Origin: Candidatus Aveggerthella stercoripullorum
GTDB taxonomy: Bacteria; Actinomycetota; Coriobacteriia; Coriobacteriales; Eggerthellaceae
Direction of reading: 5' to 3'
Length of the DNA: 37,126 nt
Assembly (NCBI GenBank): GCA_018712955.1
Contig: DVGB01000078.1
Location: 1 to 37,126, forward strand
Part shown: positions 7,916 to 15,033 of the stretch, one piece after another
Numbering within the stretch: the stretch's first letter is position 1
Layout: each line of letters starts with the position of its first letter
Notes under the pieces: model-generated
Told to the model about the DNA's origin: nothing
Databases searched by the model: none
The model's input: the letters and a program-made list of their open reading frames with translations, nothing else
Position numbers and translations under genes: made by a program

Positions 7916-9664
7916 GTGGGAAAGGAGACGAAGGGAGCGTTGAGCCGCCGTGGGTTCGTGCGCGCGGCGGGCGTGAGCTTGCTTGGCGCTGCGGCCGCTG
8001 CAGGGGCTTTCGGCCTTTCTGGCTGCTCGACCGCCGCTGCGGAAAGCGGCCTTGCCTACGAGACGCGTGGTGGCTGTGGCGACTTCAGCGAAACCATCTA
8101 CACTGATGCTTTCCCGGTCAAGACGCGCAGCATCCCGGTGCTCGATGTCGAAAGCGACATCGTTCGCCAGGGTCCGGTCGCTTTCGAGCTGCGCGACATT
8201 CCCGAGACGGAAATCGTGCGCACCGAAGAGACGGACGTCCTCGTTATCGGCTGCGGCCTGACAGGCTCGGTGGCTGCTCTTTCGGCGTCTGACGACGGCA
8301 CGACAAAGGTCATGTGCATCGAGAAGATGGACGTGGGCCGTGGCATCTTTGAGGGCATGGGCGTTACGGGCGGCAAGAAGATGGACGAGGCGGGCAACGT
8401 CATCGACAAGGCGGAAATGATGGACCGCATGCGCCATGCTGCCTACTACCGTGTGCCGATCGATCCCATTAAGCTGTGGGGCGAGCGTTCGCCCGAGGCG
8501 GCCGACTGGTTGCAGGAGAAGTTCGACGAGGGCGAAGGCCAGATCGAGACGTTCTTCAAGGCGGGATCGCCGAACGCGCACAACTTCGACGTGCCGCAGA
8601 CTGAGATTTCCTTCCGCAGCCCGCAGTGGAGCGAAACGACCACGAAGAACGCGGGCGGCATGGGCATTTACATCGTGAAGGACCTGGCAAACACGCTCAG
8701 CAAGCGCGCGAACGCTGATTTGCGCTACAACACGCCTGCGGTGCAGCTTGTTCGCAGCGACGAAGGCCGCGTTACCGGGTGTATCGCGAAAGACGCTGAC
8801 GGCTACTTCCGCATCAATGCTTCCAAGGGCGTCATCCTGGCAACGGGCGGCTTCGACAACAACCCGGCTATGCTGAAGGCTTGGTGCCGTGCCGAGGACA
8901 TCGCGCATTGCGCATCCTGGGTTCCGACCTTGGGCACCACGGGCGACGGCCAGCTCATGGGCCTGGCGGTCGGCGGACAGATGGATCCGCTGCCGGCGGC
9001 CATCATGAACTTCGACTTCGGTAGCCCCGAGTCGTTCTACAGCAGCAATCTGGGCATCACGAGCCTTGTTTCGAGCGGCATCATGGTCAACGAGCAGGGT
9101 CGCCGCTTTGCAAGCGAAGGCCTTCCGTTCCAGGCGCGCAGCAACGCTATCACCGCGCAGCGCCACTACGGCGAGAGCACGTGGCGCGTTGCCAGCACCA
9201 CGCAGATGGGCGCCAATGCAGCTACTATCCGAGAAAAGCTTCAGCCGTTCATCGACAAAGGGTGGGCGTTCGAAGCGACGAGCCTCGATGAGCTGGCGTC
9301 CATGATGGAGGTTCCGGCGGACACCCTGAAGGAGACCGTGGAGCGTTTTAACGGCTTCTGCGATGCCAAAAAGGACGAGGATTTCAACCGTCCCATGGAG
9401 AAGGCAACCAAGATCGAAGGCGAAAAATACTACGCCATCAAGCACCAGTCGTCCATCTTGGCGACGGTTTCCGGCCTGGTGGTGGACTACAACTGCCATG
9501 TGCTCGACTACGACAACAATGTCATCGAGGGCCTGTATGCCGCTGGCGGCGCGTCGGGCGGCTTCTTCTCGGGCAATTATCCGCGCCATATTTTCGGACC
9601 GTCCGTCGGCCGCTGCGTGACGTTCGGTTACGTGTCCGGTCAGAACGCGGCGCAGGGGGTGTAG
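7916..9664 (+). CDS. Tat-exported FAD-dependent fumarate-reductase-like flavoprotein
   Basis: The 582-residue protein starts with a twin-arginine signal (SRRGFVRAAG, residues 10-19) and a lipobox-like LSGC ending at Cys37, so it should be exported folded and may be lipid-anchored. A dinucleotide-binding motif (VIGCGLTG, GxGxxG at 112-117) opens the FAD-binding domain, and GTTGDG lies mid-protein. The end has the FAD-closing stretch EGLYAAGGASGGFFSG. This is the FAD_binding_2 / fumarate reductase flavoprotein family, which also includes urocanate, cinnamate and other enoate reductases; the substrate cannot be told from sequence. The GTG start follows AAGGAGG at 7905-7911. The next gene, a cytochrome, starts three bases after the stop and is the likely electron donor. 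Confidence 0.9.
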   Translation: MGKETKGALSRRGFVRAAGVSLLGAAAAAGAFGLSGCSTAAAESGLAYETRGGCGDFSETIYTDAFPVKTRSIPVLDVESDIVRQGPVAFELRDIPETEIVRTEETDVLVIGCGLTGSVAALSASDDGTTKVMCIEKMDVGRGIFEGMGVTGGKKMDEAGNVIDKAEMMDRMRHAAYYRVPIDPIKLWGERSPEAADWLQEKFDEGEGQIETFFKAGSPNAHNFDVPQTEISFRSPQWSETTTKNAGGMGIYIVKDLANTLSKRANADLRYNTPAVQLVRSDEGRVTGCIAKDADGYFRINASKGVILATGGFDNNPAMLKAWCRAEDIAHCASWVPTLGTTGDGQLMGLAVGGQMDPLPAAIMNFDFGSPESFYSSNLGITSLVSSGIMVNEQGRRFASEGLPFQARSNAITAQRHYGESTWRVASTTQMGANAATIREKLQPFIDKGWAFEATSLDELASMMEVPADTLKETVERFNGFCDAKKDEDFNRPMEKATKIEGEKYYAIKHQSSILATVSGLVVDYNCHVLDYDNNVIEGLYAAGGASGGFFSGNYPRHIFGPSVGRCVTFGYVSGQNAAQGV

Positions 9665-9667
9665 CAG

Positions 9668-10249
9668 ATGAGCGAAGAGAAGAAGGACGCGCAGAACGTC
9701 GCCCGTGCGCCTGAGGGCGCGTCGAAGAAGCGCGTAAAGCGCTGGCAGATCGTGCTCGGTGTCGTCGTGGTGGTGCTTCTTGCCGCTGGCATCGGCTTCT
9801 ACGCATGGCACAACACGCCGGGGTTCTGCGGCACCATGTGCCATGACAGCATGGGCGAGCATCTGGACAACTACAACGGCGTTGATGCGTCGGGCGGTGC
9901 CGGGCAAGCCAGCTGGCATGCGCAAAACGAGGGCACGACGTGCCTCGACTGCCACGAGGCTGACCTGGAGACGCAGGTCGCGGAGCTTGGTTCGCAGTTG
10001 CGCGGCGAGACCGACAACCTGGGTCTTGCCGACCGCTACTACGTCGACAATGAGAAATGCCTGTCCTGCCACGGCGGTTCCTACGACGCGCTCGCCGAGC
10101 TGACGGCCGATTTGGGAGACTACAACCCGCACAAGAGCCCGCATGGGCAGATGAACTGCAACGAATGCCACAAGGGCCATGCTGCCCAGGTAAACACGTG
10201 CGGACAGTGCCACGACAACGGCGGCCAGACCATGCGCGGCAACAACTAG
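9668..10249 (+). CDS. Membrane-anchored multihaem cytochrome c
   Basis: The 193-residue protein has a basic N-terminus, one transmembrane helix at about residues 26-46, and an exported haem domain. Four canonical CXXCH sites are present (C92, C131, C164, C178). The first site is CGTMCH (C54-C58-H59), with three residues between the cysteines. The layout resembles small NapC/NrfH- or cytochrome c3-type quinol-oxidising electron donors. It probably passes electrons from menaquinol to the flavoprotein encoded just upstream, making an anaerobic respiratory reductase. The genes are three bases apart and surely cotranscribed. Whether the CX3CH site binds haem is an open question. Confidence 0.9.
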   Translation: MSEEKKDAQNVARAPEGASKKRVKRWQIVLGVVVVVLLAAGIGFYAWHNTPGFCGTMCHDSMGEHLDNYNGVDASGGAGQASWHAQNEGTTCLDCHEADLETQVAELGSQLRGETDNLGLADRYYVDNEKCLSCHGGSYDALAELTADLGDYNPHKSPHGQMNCNECHKGHAAQVNTCGQCHDNGGQTMRGNN

Positions 10250-10418
10250 GGAAGCGCGTTCGGCATTTTGTGCGCTGAGCTGTTCGCACGAGACTTCCCG
10301 CCCTTTCGGCGGGGGTTCGAGTCAAGGCGGGCATGAAGCGTCGTTTCTTTCGCGCCATCCCAGCTTTGCACTCTGCCGAAAGCGGCTCTGCAAGGTTCAA
10401 CTCGGTGTTTTTCAACAG

Positions 10419-10450
10419 GCGAGGTCGGATGTATCCGGCCTCGCTTTTTT
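10419..10450 (+). terminator. Intrinsic terminator before rnhA
   Basis: GCGAGG (10419-10424) pairs with CCTCGC (10439-10444), with an inner GGA/TCC helix, followed directly by six Ts. A second hairpin without a U run (CCCGCC/GGCGGG, 10297-10313) lies closer to the cytochrome gene. The rest of 10250-10530 holds nothing I can identify, apart from a TACACT box at 10494-10499 that may serve rnhA. Confidence 0.8.
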
Positions 10451-10530
10451 CGTACGGTCCCTCAAAGCGGAGCGTGCAGGGCCGTTGATGCTCTACACTT
10501 GCCAACGTTCCCTCGAAAAGAAAGGGCAAG

Positions 10531-11028
10531 ATGGAAGTCACTATATACTCAGACGGGTCTTCGCGCGGAAATCCAGGACCGGGCGGGTACGGCACCGTTC
10601 TCCAGTTCGTCGATCGCAATGGCCGCCTGCATGAAAAAGAGCTTTCAAAAGGATTCGAGCGCACCACGAATAACCGCATGGAGTTGCTTGGCGCCATCAA
10701 GGGTCTTGAAGTCCTGAAACATCCGTGCACGGTCACGCTGTACTCCGACTCCCAGTATCTGTGCAACGCGTTCAATCAGCACTGGGTTCGCGGATGGCTC
10801 AAGCGCGGCTGGAAGAACGCAAAGGGTGATCCGGTCAAGAACGTCGATCTGTGGCAGCGGCTGCTCAAGGCGAAAGAACCCCATGAGGTGACGTTCGTGT
10901 GGGTGAAAGGCCACGCGGGCCATCCGGAGAACGAGCGTTGCGATGCGTTGGCGACTGCGGCTGCGGACGGCGAAGGTCGCGCGGTGGACGAAGGGTACCT
11001 TGCTGCTGAGCGGGCAGGCTTGGCGTAA
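10531..11028 (+). CDS. rnhA: Ribonuclease HI
   Basis: The 165-residue protein is a bacterial type 1 RNase H. The catalytic acidic residues are visible as D8 ([14 protein letters not shown]), E51 ([10 protein letters not shown]), D73 (LYSDSQYL) and D138 (NERCDALA), with the helper histidine H128 in [14 protein letters not shown]. The basic handle region [14 protein letters not shown] is present. It cleaves the RNA strand of RNA-DNA hybrids, such as replication primers and R-loops. AAAGGG lies shortly upstream of the ATG. The tail of about 15 residues after the catalytic core is ordinary. It appears monocistronic, between two hairpins. Confidence 0.95.
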   Translation: MEVTIYSDGSSRGNPGPGGYGTVLQFVDRNGRLHEKELSKGFERTTNNRMELLGAIKGLEVLKHPCTVTLYSDSQYLCNAFNQHWVRGWLKRGWKNAKGDPVKNVDLWQRLLKAKEPHEVTFVWVKGHAGHPENERCDALATAAADGEGRAVDEGYLAAERAGLA

Positions 11029-11052
11029 AGGCTGCGCAGGCTGTGTGAAAAA

Positions 11053-11078
11053 GCCCAAAGCACGTATGCGCTTTGGGC
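11053..11078. terminator. Hairpin after rnhA
   Basis: GCCCAAAGC (11053-11061) pairs perfectly with GCTTTGGGC (11070-11078). On the plus strand no U run follows. On the minus strand the stem is followed by five Us, so it would terminate leftward transcription better than rnhA, although no minus-strand gene lies nearby. Confidence 0.55.
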
Positions 11079-11319
11079 CTGAGGGCGGTTTCTGTTCGGC
11101 CCTGGCTTCGGCATCCTTTTGTTGCAGGGCACTTTATTCGGGCATTCTGTTCGGTGAGCGTGCAGGGTTGTGGCGTCATGCGCGACGAAACCGCGGACTT
11201 CGGCTAGACTTAGTGCCACAAGACGAACCGCCGGGCATGCTCGGCGCCGGGATGGAGAACGGAGCGTTCAATGTCCCGGGCGGCCATTGTGGCCGCGCGC
11301 TAGAAAGGAGCTCACGGAA

Positions 11320-11745
11320 ATGAGCAACGAAGGAAAAAAGGTCAGGGTTCACTACACGGGAACGCTGGCAGACGGCACGAAGTTCGATTCTTCCCTCGAC
11401 CGTGGCGAGCCGCTTGAGTTCACGTGCATGGCTGGCCAGATGATTCCGGGATTCGACGCTGCCGTGAAGGACATGGAGCTCGGCGAGAAAAAGACCGTCG
11501 TCATCCCTGCGGCGGATGCCTATGGCGAATACCGCGAAGACCTGCTCCAGAAGGTTCCGGTCGACCAGATTCCGAACGGAGAGGCGCTGCCGGTCGGTCA
11601 GACGGTCTACATGCAGGGTCCGGGCGGTCAGCCGTTCCCGGTGCTTGTGCGCGATATTTCTGATGGCATGGTGACGTTCGACATGAACCATGAGCTTGCG
11701 GGCAAAGATCTCACGTTCGAAATCGAGCTGGTGGAGATTCTTTAG
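11320..11745 (+). CDS. SlyD-like FKBP-type peptidyl-prolyl isomerase
   Basis: The 141-residue protein has the SlyD-type FKBP layout: VHYTGTLADGTKFDSSLDRGEPLEF, then MIPGFDAAVKDMELGEKKTVVIPAADAYGEY, an inserted 'flap' domain, and the closing strand VTFDMNHELAGKDLTFEIELVEI. It lacks the His-rich metal-binding tail of Escherichia coli SlyD. Such proteins catalyse proline isomerisation and act as folding chaperones in the cytoplasm. ATG 11320 is preceded by AAAGGAG (11304-11310); the longer open frame upstream is leader. A TAGACT box at 11205-11210 may be its promoter. A second, more divergent member lies at 17661-18218. Confidence 0.92.
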   Translation: MSNEGKKVRVHYTGTLADGTKFDSSLDRGEPLEFTCMAGQMIPGFDAAVKDMELGEKKTVVIPAADAYGEYREDLLQKVPVDQIPNGEALPVGQTVYMQGPGGQPFPVLVRDISDGMVTFDMNHELAGKDLTFEIELVEIL

Positions 11746-11873
11746 GGCACGAAATCTTTAAGAGCACGAAGTCAGGCGAGACTCTCGCAGCCTTCGAGAA
11801 CGCTGTTTCGGTGATTACCCAGCCTGCCTCCCTTCTTCGGATGTTCTTTGCGAAGAACGTGAAAGGTGCAATA

Positions 11874-11919
11874 AAGGCTCCGAACGCATCCCAGATGCTG
11901 CGTTCTGAGCCTTCTTTTT
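11874..11919 (+). terminator. Intrinsic terminator after the FKBP gene
   Basis: AAGGCTC-C-GAACGCA (11874-11888) pairs with TGCGTTC-T-GAGCCTT (11899-11913), with one C/T mismatch. The U-rich tail CTTTTTC follows. Confidence 0.8.
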
Positions 11920-11959
11920 CGTTTGCGCTGCGCGCAGGCACATCTGTGGTCATTATTGT

Positions 11960-12008
11960 CGATAGAGACGCTCGCTTTTGCGGTTGAGCGTCTCTATCGT
12001 CATTTTTT
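11960..12008 (+). terminator. Second intrinsic terminator, 14-bp stem and T6 run
   Basis: CGATAGAGACGCTC (11960-11973) is an exact complement of GAGCGTCTCTATCG (11986-11999). After TCA come six Ts (12003-12008). The last four of these Ts are also the first bases of the next hairpin. Confidence 0.75.
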
Positions 12009-12049
12009 GCCCTGTTTCCCTGTGTTGAGGGCAGGGAAACAGGGCAAAA
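12005..12049. other. Perfect 18-bp hairpin overlapping the terminator tail
   Basis: The arm 12005-12022 (TTTTGCCCTGTTTCCCTG) is an exact complement of 12032-12049 around a nine-base loop. The arms begin with Ts and end with As, as in a bidirectional terminator. Because it shares bases with the U run of the preceding terminator, the two structures may compete. Confidence 0.65.
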
Positions 12050-12243
12050 GTTCCTTGCAGGCTAAAAAGCAGCGTCTTTATCGGAAAAAATGACCACGAA
12101 AGGGCCCTATCTCCGCAATCTTGGCCTTGAGGGCAAGCGCCGAGGCACGCACGCGCACGCCATGGGCTGGCACAAGGAAAGCGACAGGCACGAGCCGAGC
12201 GCGCGCACGCGCATTCGGCCCCTCTTCTTCACGGCGTTTCTTT

Positions 12244-13539
12244 CTACAGATCTTGCAGAATGCGCTGCTTGGCAGCTTCGACGTGCGCTTTCGCTTCTTC
12301 CACGTCGACGGTCGTCCAGTTGCCGTCGCGGTAGAGTACGCGCCCGTCCACCATGGTGAGCACGACGTCGGCACCATGGCCTGCGTACACGGCGTGTGAA
12401 GCGGCGTCTCCTGTCGGATGCCACGAAGGGCCGCTCGCGTCAAGCACCACCAAATCGGCGCGCATGCCTTCGCGCACAAGGCCGCAGTCCTCGCGCCCTT
12501 GCGACAGTGCGCCATTGCGCGTGGCAATGCGCAATGCCTGAGAAGGCGATATAAGCGTTGGGTCGCTTGCAGCGCCCTTGCAGACGAGCGCAAGCACGTA
12601 GAGGTCCTGGAACATGTCGAGATTGTTGTTCGATGCGCAGCCGTCCGTGCCGAGCGCCACGTTGATGCCGCGCTCAAGCATGCGCGGGATGGGCGCGAAT
12701 CCGCTTGCAAGCTTCATGTTCGACACCGGATTTGCCGCGACGGTTGCGCTGCGGTCTGCCAAGATGTCGAAGTCCTCGCCCTCGATCCATACGCAATGGG
12801 CTGCCGTCACGGGCACGTCGAACAGCCCTAGGCTGTCGAAGTATTGCACGGGGGTGAGGCCCCCGTGACGTTCTTTGCATTCTTCGTGCTCGCTGTGCGT
12901 TTCCGACACGTGTACTTGGACGCGCACCCCTGCCTCTTTGGCAGCTTTAGCCAGCGTGCGTACGGAAAGGGGGTTGGTGGTGTACTCGGCGTGCACGTTA
13001 AAGTCTATGAGGATGCGCCCGTCGTCGGCGCCTTGCAGCTCTTCCAGGTACGCGCGGTTGGCGGCTGCAAGCGGATACTCGTCATAGGATTTCTCTTGCG
13101 GCGCGATAAGCGTGTCGCTCATGTTGCATTTCATGCCCGCTTCGCGCACGGCGCGCACGCAGTCGCGCGAATGATAGTACATGTCCGAAAAAGACACGGT
13201 GCCGTATCGCAGCATTTCGGCACAGGCGAGCTTCGTTGCCCAGTAGCAGTCCTCTGCGGTCATCTTCGCTTCGAAGGGGAAGATGCGTTCGAACAGCCAG
13301 GTCTGCAAGGGCAGGTTTTCGGCGTAGCCGCGCAGGAGCGTCATAGGGGCATGGCTGTGCGCATTGTACAGGCCGGGCATGAGCACGCGGTCGTGCCCAG
13401 GATAGACCTCGCCGAAACGAGCGGGGTCTTCGGGCGCAGTGTCGCCTACGTAGGCAATGCGGCCATCGATGGTGCCGATCCACTGGTGCTCTTGCGAAGC
13501 GAAGTTCTCGTCAATGAGGGTGATGTCGGAAAAGAGCAT
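12244..13539 (-). CDS. mtaD: Amidohydrolase, 5'-methylthioadenosine/S-adenosylhomocysteine deaminase type
   Basis: The 431-residue protein belongs to the TRZ/ATZ branch of the amidohydrolase superfamily. Metal ligands are visible: H61 and H63 (GLYNAHSHAPM), H210 (VQVHVSETHSE), H248 (VTAAHCVW) and D299 (LGTDGCASNNNLDMF). This pattern is typical of MTA/SAH/adenosine deaminases, cytoplasmic enzymes that convert these nucleosides to inosine derivatives. A related aminohydrolase such as guanine or chlorohydrolase-type cannot be excluded. It could recycle S-adenosylhomocysteine in an organism that also encodes MetF and MetH. ATG 13539 is chosen for GAAAGGA five bases upstream; the longer frame to 13782 is not supported. 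Confidence 0.85.
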   Translation of the reverse strand: MLFSDITLIDENFASQEHQWIGTIDGRIAYVGDTAPEDPARFGEVYPGHDRVLMPGLYNAHSHAPMTLLRGYAENLPLQTWLFERIFPFEAKMTAEDCYWATKLACAEMLRYGTVSFSDMYYHSRDCVRAVREAGMKCNMSDTLIAPQEKSYDEYPLAAANRAYLEELQGADDGRILIDFNVHAEYTTNPLSVRTLAKAAKEAGVRVQVHVSETHSEHEECKERHGGLTPVQYFDSLGLFDVPVTAAHCVWIEGEDFDILADRSATVAANPVSNMKLASGFAPIPRMLERGINVALGTDGCASNNNLDMFQDLYVLALVCKGAASDPTLISPSQALRIATRNGALSQGREDCGLVREGMRADLVVLDASGPSWHPTGDAASHAVYAGHGADVVLTMVDGRVLYRDGNWTTVDVEEAKAHVEAAKQRILQDL

Positions 13540-13595
13540 AAAATCCTTTCGGTCAGGGGTTTCCATCGGCCTGTGCGATGCGGCTCGGCTTGAAC

Positions 13596-13601
13596 AGTAT
13601 A
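13596..13601 (-). promoter_or_regulatory. -10 box for the amidohydrolase gene
   Basis: TATACT on the minus strand lies about 57 bases upstream of the ATG at 13539 and matches the boxes at 741 and 2215. It lies in the 359-base divergent gap 13540-13898, which otherwise holds only the CIRCE-like element and the mrp -10 box. Confidence 0.5.
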
Positions 13602-13788
13602 GCGGGAGGGAGGCATCGCCGCTCTCATCCTGCGCGCATCGTCTCTTCCGGGCATTGGGCGCAAAAGGTCGGTGTGGTAGGGTAGGCCTTTTGCGTCTAG
13701 GCAGGCAGCGCCATCGGGCGCATGCGGGCAAGGGCAAGCAAGCGGCTGTTTTGCGCGGAGAGGGCGGTGTCGTGGTGCACAAAGAGGG

Positions 13789-13815
13789 TTGGCACTCTCT
13801 GGCAACGAGTGCGAA
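13789..13815. promoter_or_regulatory. CIRCE-like element (HrcA operator)
   Basis: TTGGCACTC (13789-13797), a nine-base spacer and GAGTGCGAA (13807-13815) match the CIRCE consensus TTAGCACTC-N9-GAGTGCTAA with one mismatch per arm and the exact spacer length. CIRCE is the binding site of the heat-shock repressor HrcA, normally found before groESL and dnaK operons. Here it lies 84 bases before the mrp start, on the side facing mrp. Confidence 0.7.
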
Positions 13816-13844
13816 AAAGCCCTATCAGGATGTGAGGGGTGTGC

Positions 13845-13850
13845 TACCAT
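13845..13850 (+). promoter_or_regulatory. Putative -10 box for mrp
   Basis: TACCAT lies 48 bases before the mrp ATG. An alternative -10, TATCAG at 13823-13828, has a TGGCAA-like -35 17 bases upstream that overlaps the CIRCE-like repeat. Which of the two is used cannot be decided here. Confidence 0.35.
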
Positions 13851-13898
13851 TTGCGAGAAAGGATAACCCCTCCCAAGACGAGAAGAAAGAAGGCTGTC

Positions 13899-14753
13899 AT
13901 GGCTGAATGCTCGCACTCCTGCTCGAGCTGCGGTGTCGAAGGCTGCGGCGAGCGCACTGCTCCGCAAAGCAGCGTGCTTGCGCCGAACTCCCGCTCCTCC
14001 ATCAAACACGTGATCGGCGTCGTGTCCGGCAAAGGCGGCGTGGGCAAATCCCTGGTGACCTCGCTCCTTGCTTCTGAAATGCAAAAGCGCGGCAAGAAGG
14101 CCGGCATCCTGGATGCTGACGTTACCGGCCCGTCCATCCCGAAGGCTTTCGGCGTGAGCAACCCGCTCACTGCGGACAAAGACGGCATCCTGCCCGCACA
14201 GACCCCGTCGGGCATCAAAATGGTTTCCACGAACCTCATGCTGCCGGAAGACGACATGCCCGTTGCCTGGCGTGGTCCGGTCGTTTCCAATGCTGTTCGC
14301 CAGTTCTTCAACGAAGTGAACTGGGGAGATCTCGACTATCTGTTCGTCGACATGCCTCCGGGAACTTCGGACGTACTGCTGACCGTGTTCCAGAGCCTGC
14401 CGGTGGACGGTATCGTGACCGTTTCCGCTCCTCAGGAGCTTGTTGCCATGATCGTCGGCAAAGCCGTCCACCTGGCACAGCAGATGGACGTCGCCATTCT
14501 CGGCCTCGTCGAAAACATGGCTTACTACACCTGCGACGAATGCGGCAAGAAGCATTACATCTTCGGCCAGCCGCAGGGCGAAGAAGTCGCCAAGCACTAC
14601 GAGATCCCCGCGTACTCCACGCTGCCTATCGATTCTGAGTTCGCTCACTTGTGCGACCTTGGCCGCGTCGAGGATTACGACGTGAAGGGCGCGCTGGATG
14701 CGGTTATCGCGAAGATCGACGAGCTGGACGAAGAAGCTTCTGCCGCCGAATAG
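13899..14753 (+). CDS. mrp: Mrp/NBP35 (ApbC) family iron-sulfur cluster carrier ATPase
   Basis: The 284-residue protein has an N-terminal cysteine cluster (C4, C8, C11, C16), a deviant Walker A motif SGKGGVGKS at 43-51, the switch-like LFVDMPPGTSD, and the C-terminal CxxC at C212 and C215 (YTCDECGKK) that bridges an Fe-S cluster in the dimer. It binds and transfers Fe-S clusters to apoproteins in the cytoplasm. The extra N-terminal cysteines put it with the NBP35-like rather than the short ApbC forms. ATG 13899 follows GAAAGAAGG, and the upstream part of the open frame crosses the promoter. The CIRCE-like element suggests heat-shock control. Confidence 0.92.
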   Translation: MAECSHSCSSCGVEGCGERTAPQSSVLAPNSRSSIKHVIGVVSGKGGVGKSLVTSLLASEMQKRGKKAGILDADVTGPSIPKAFGVSNPLTADKDGILPAQTPSGIKMVSTNLMLPEDDMPVAWRGPVVSNAVRQFFNEVNWGDLDYLFVDMPPGTSDVLLTVFQSLPVDGIVTVSAPQELVAMIVGKAVHLAQQMDVAILGLVENMAYYTCDECGKKHYIFGQPQGEEVAKHYEIPAYSTLPIDSEFAHLCDLGRVEDYDVKGALDAVIAKIDELDEEASAAE

Positions 14754-14827
14754 CATGAGGGGATATGCCGAAGGGGGCATTTCCTTCGAGAGTCTGGCGC
14801 TCCTGAACAACTGTATAAGTGTTTCGA

Positions 14828-14865
14828 ACGGGCCTTCGGACGGCAGCGGTCGTCCGAAGGCCCGT
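14828..14865 (+). terminator. Hairpin after mrp
   Basis: A perfect 15-bp stem (14828-14842 with 14851-14865) closes an eight-base loop. No U run follows, so it may act with Rho or as an mRNA 3' end. The remaining bases to 15033 hold only a CATAAT-like -10 candidate at 14974-14979. Confidence 0.55.
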
Positions 14866-15033
14866 CTGCGAAGTGCGCGGTGCGCGTACGAGCGGCTTTG
14901 CGCGGCGCCTCGTGTGTCGAGTGACGTTTTTTTGACTGGGGGCAGCAGGCCGTAAGGAAGCCGCTGATTGCTGCATAATAGAATGGCGCCGTGTGGATAC
15001 CGGTCGGCGCAAAGCGGACAGAAAGGATATTCA

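Larger units (their letters stand above)
11746..12243. other. Convergent gap rich in hairpins, no gene seen
   Basis: This 498-base gap separates the FKBP gene from the minus-strand amidohydrolase. It holds three consecutive stem-loops, listed separately, plus a short TTCTTCG/CGAAGAA stem at 11833-11857. An 80-codon minus-strand frame at 11711-11953 has no ribosome-binding site, crosses the first terminator and overlaps the FKBP end, so I do not call it. The stretch 12050-12243 shows no feature I can support. Confidence 0.5.

Noticed and set aside
10297-10330. tRNA-like TTCGAGTC after a GGCGGG stem downstream of the cytochrome gene
   Set aside because: No matching T stem, anticodon arm or acceptor can be built around it.
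11711-11953. 80-codon minus-strand frame in the gap after the FKBP gene
   Set aside because: It has no ribosome-binding site, runs through the FKBP terminator and overlaps the FKBP coding end; the protein resembles no family.
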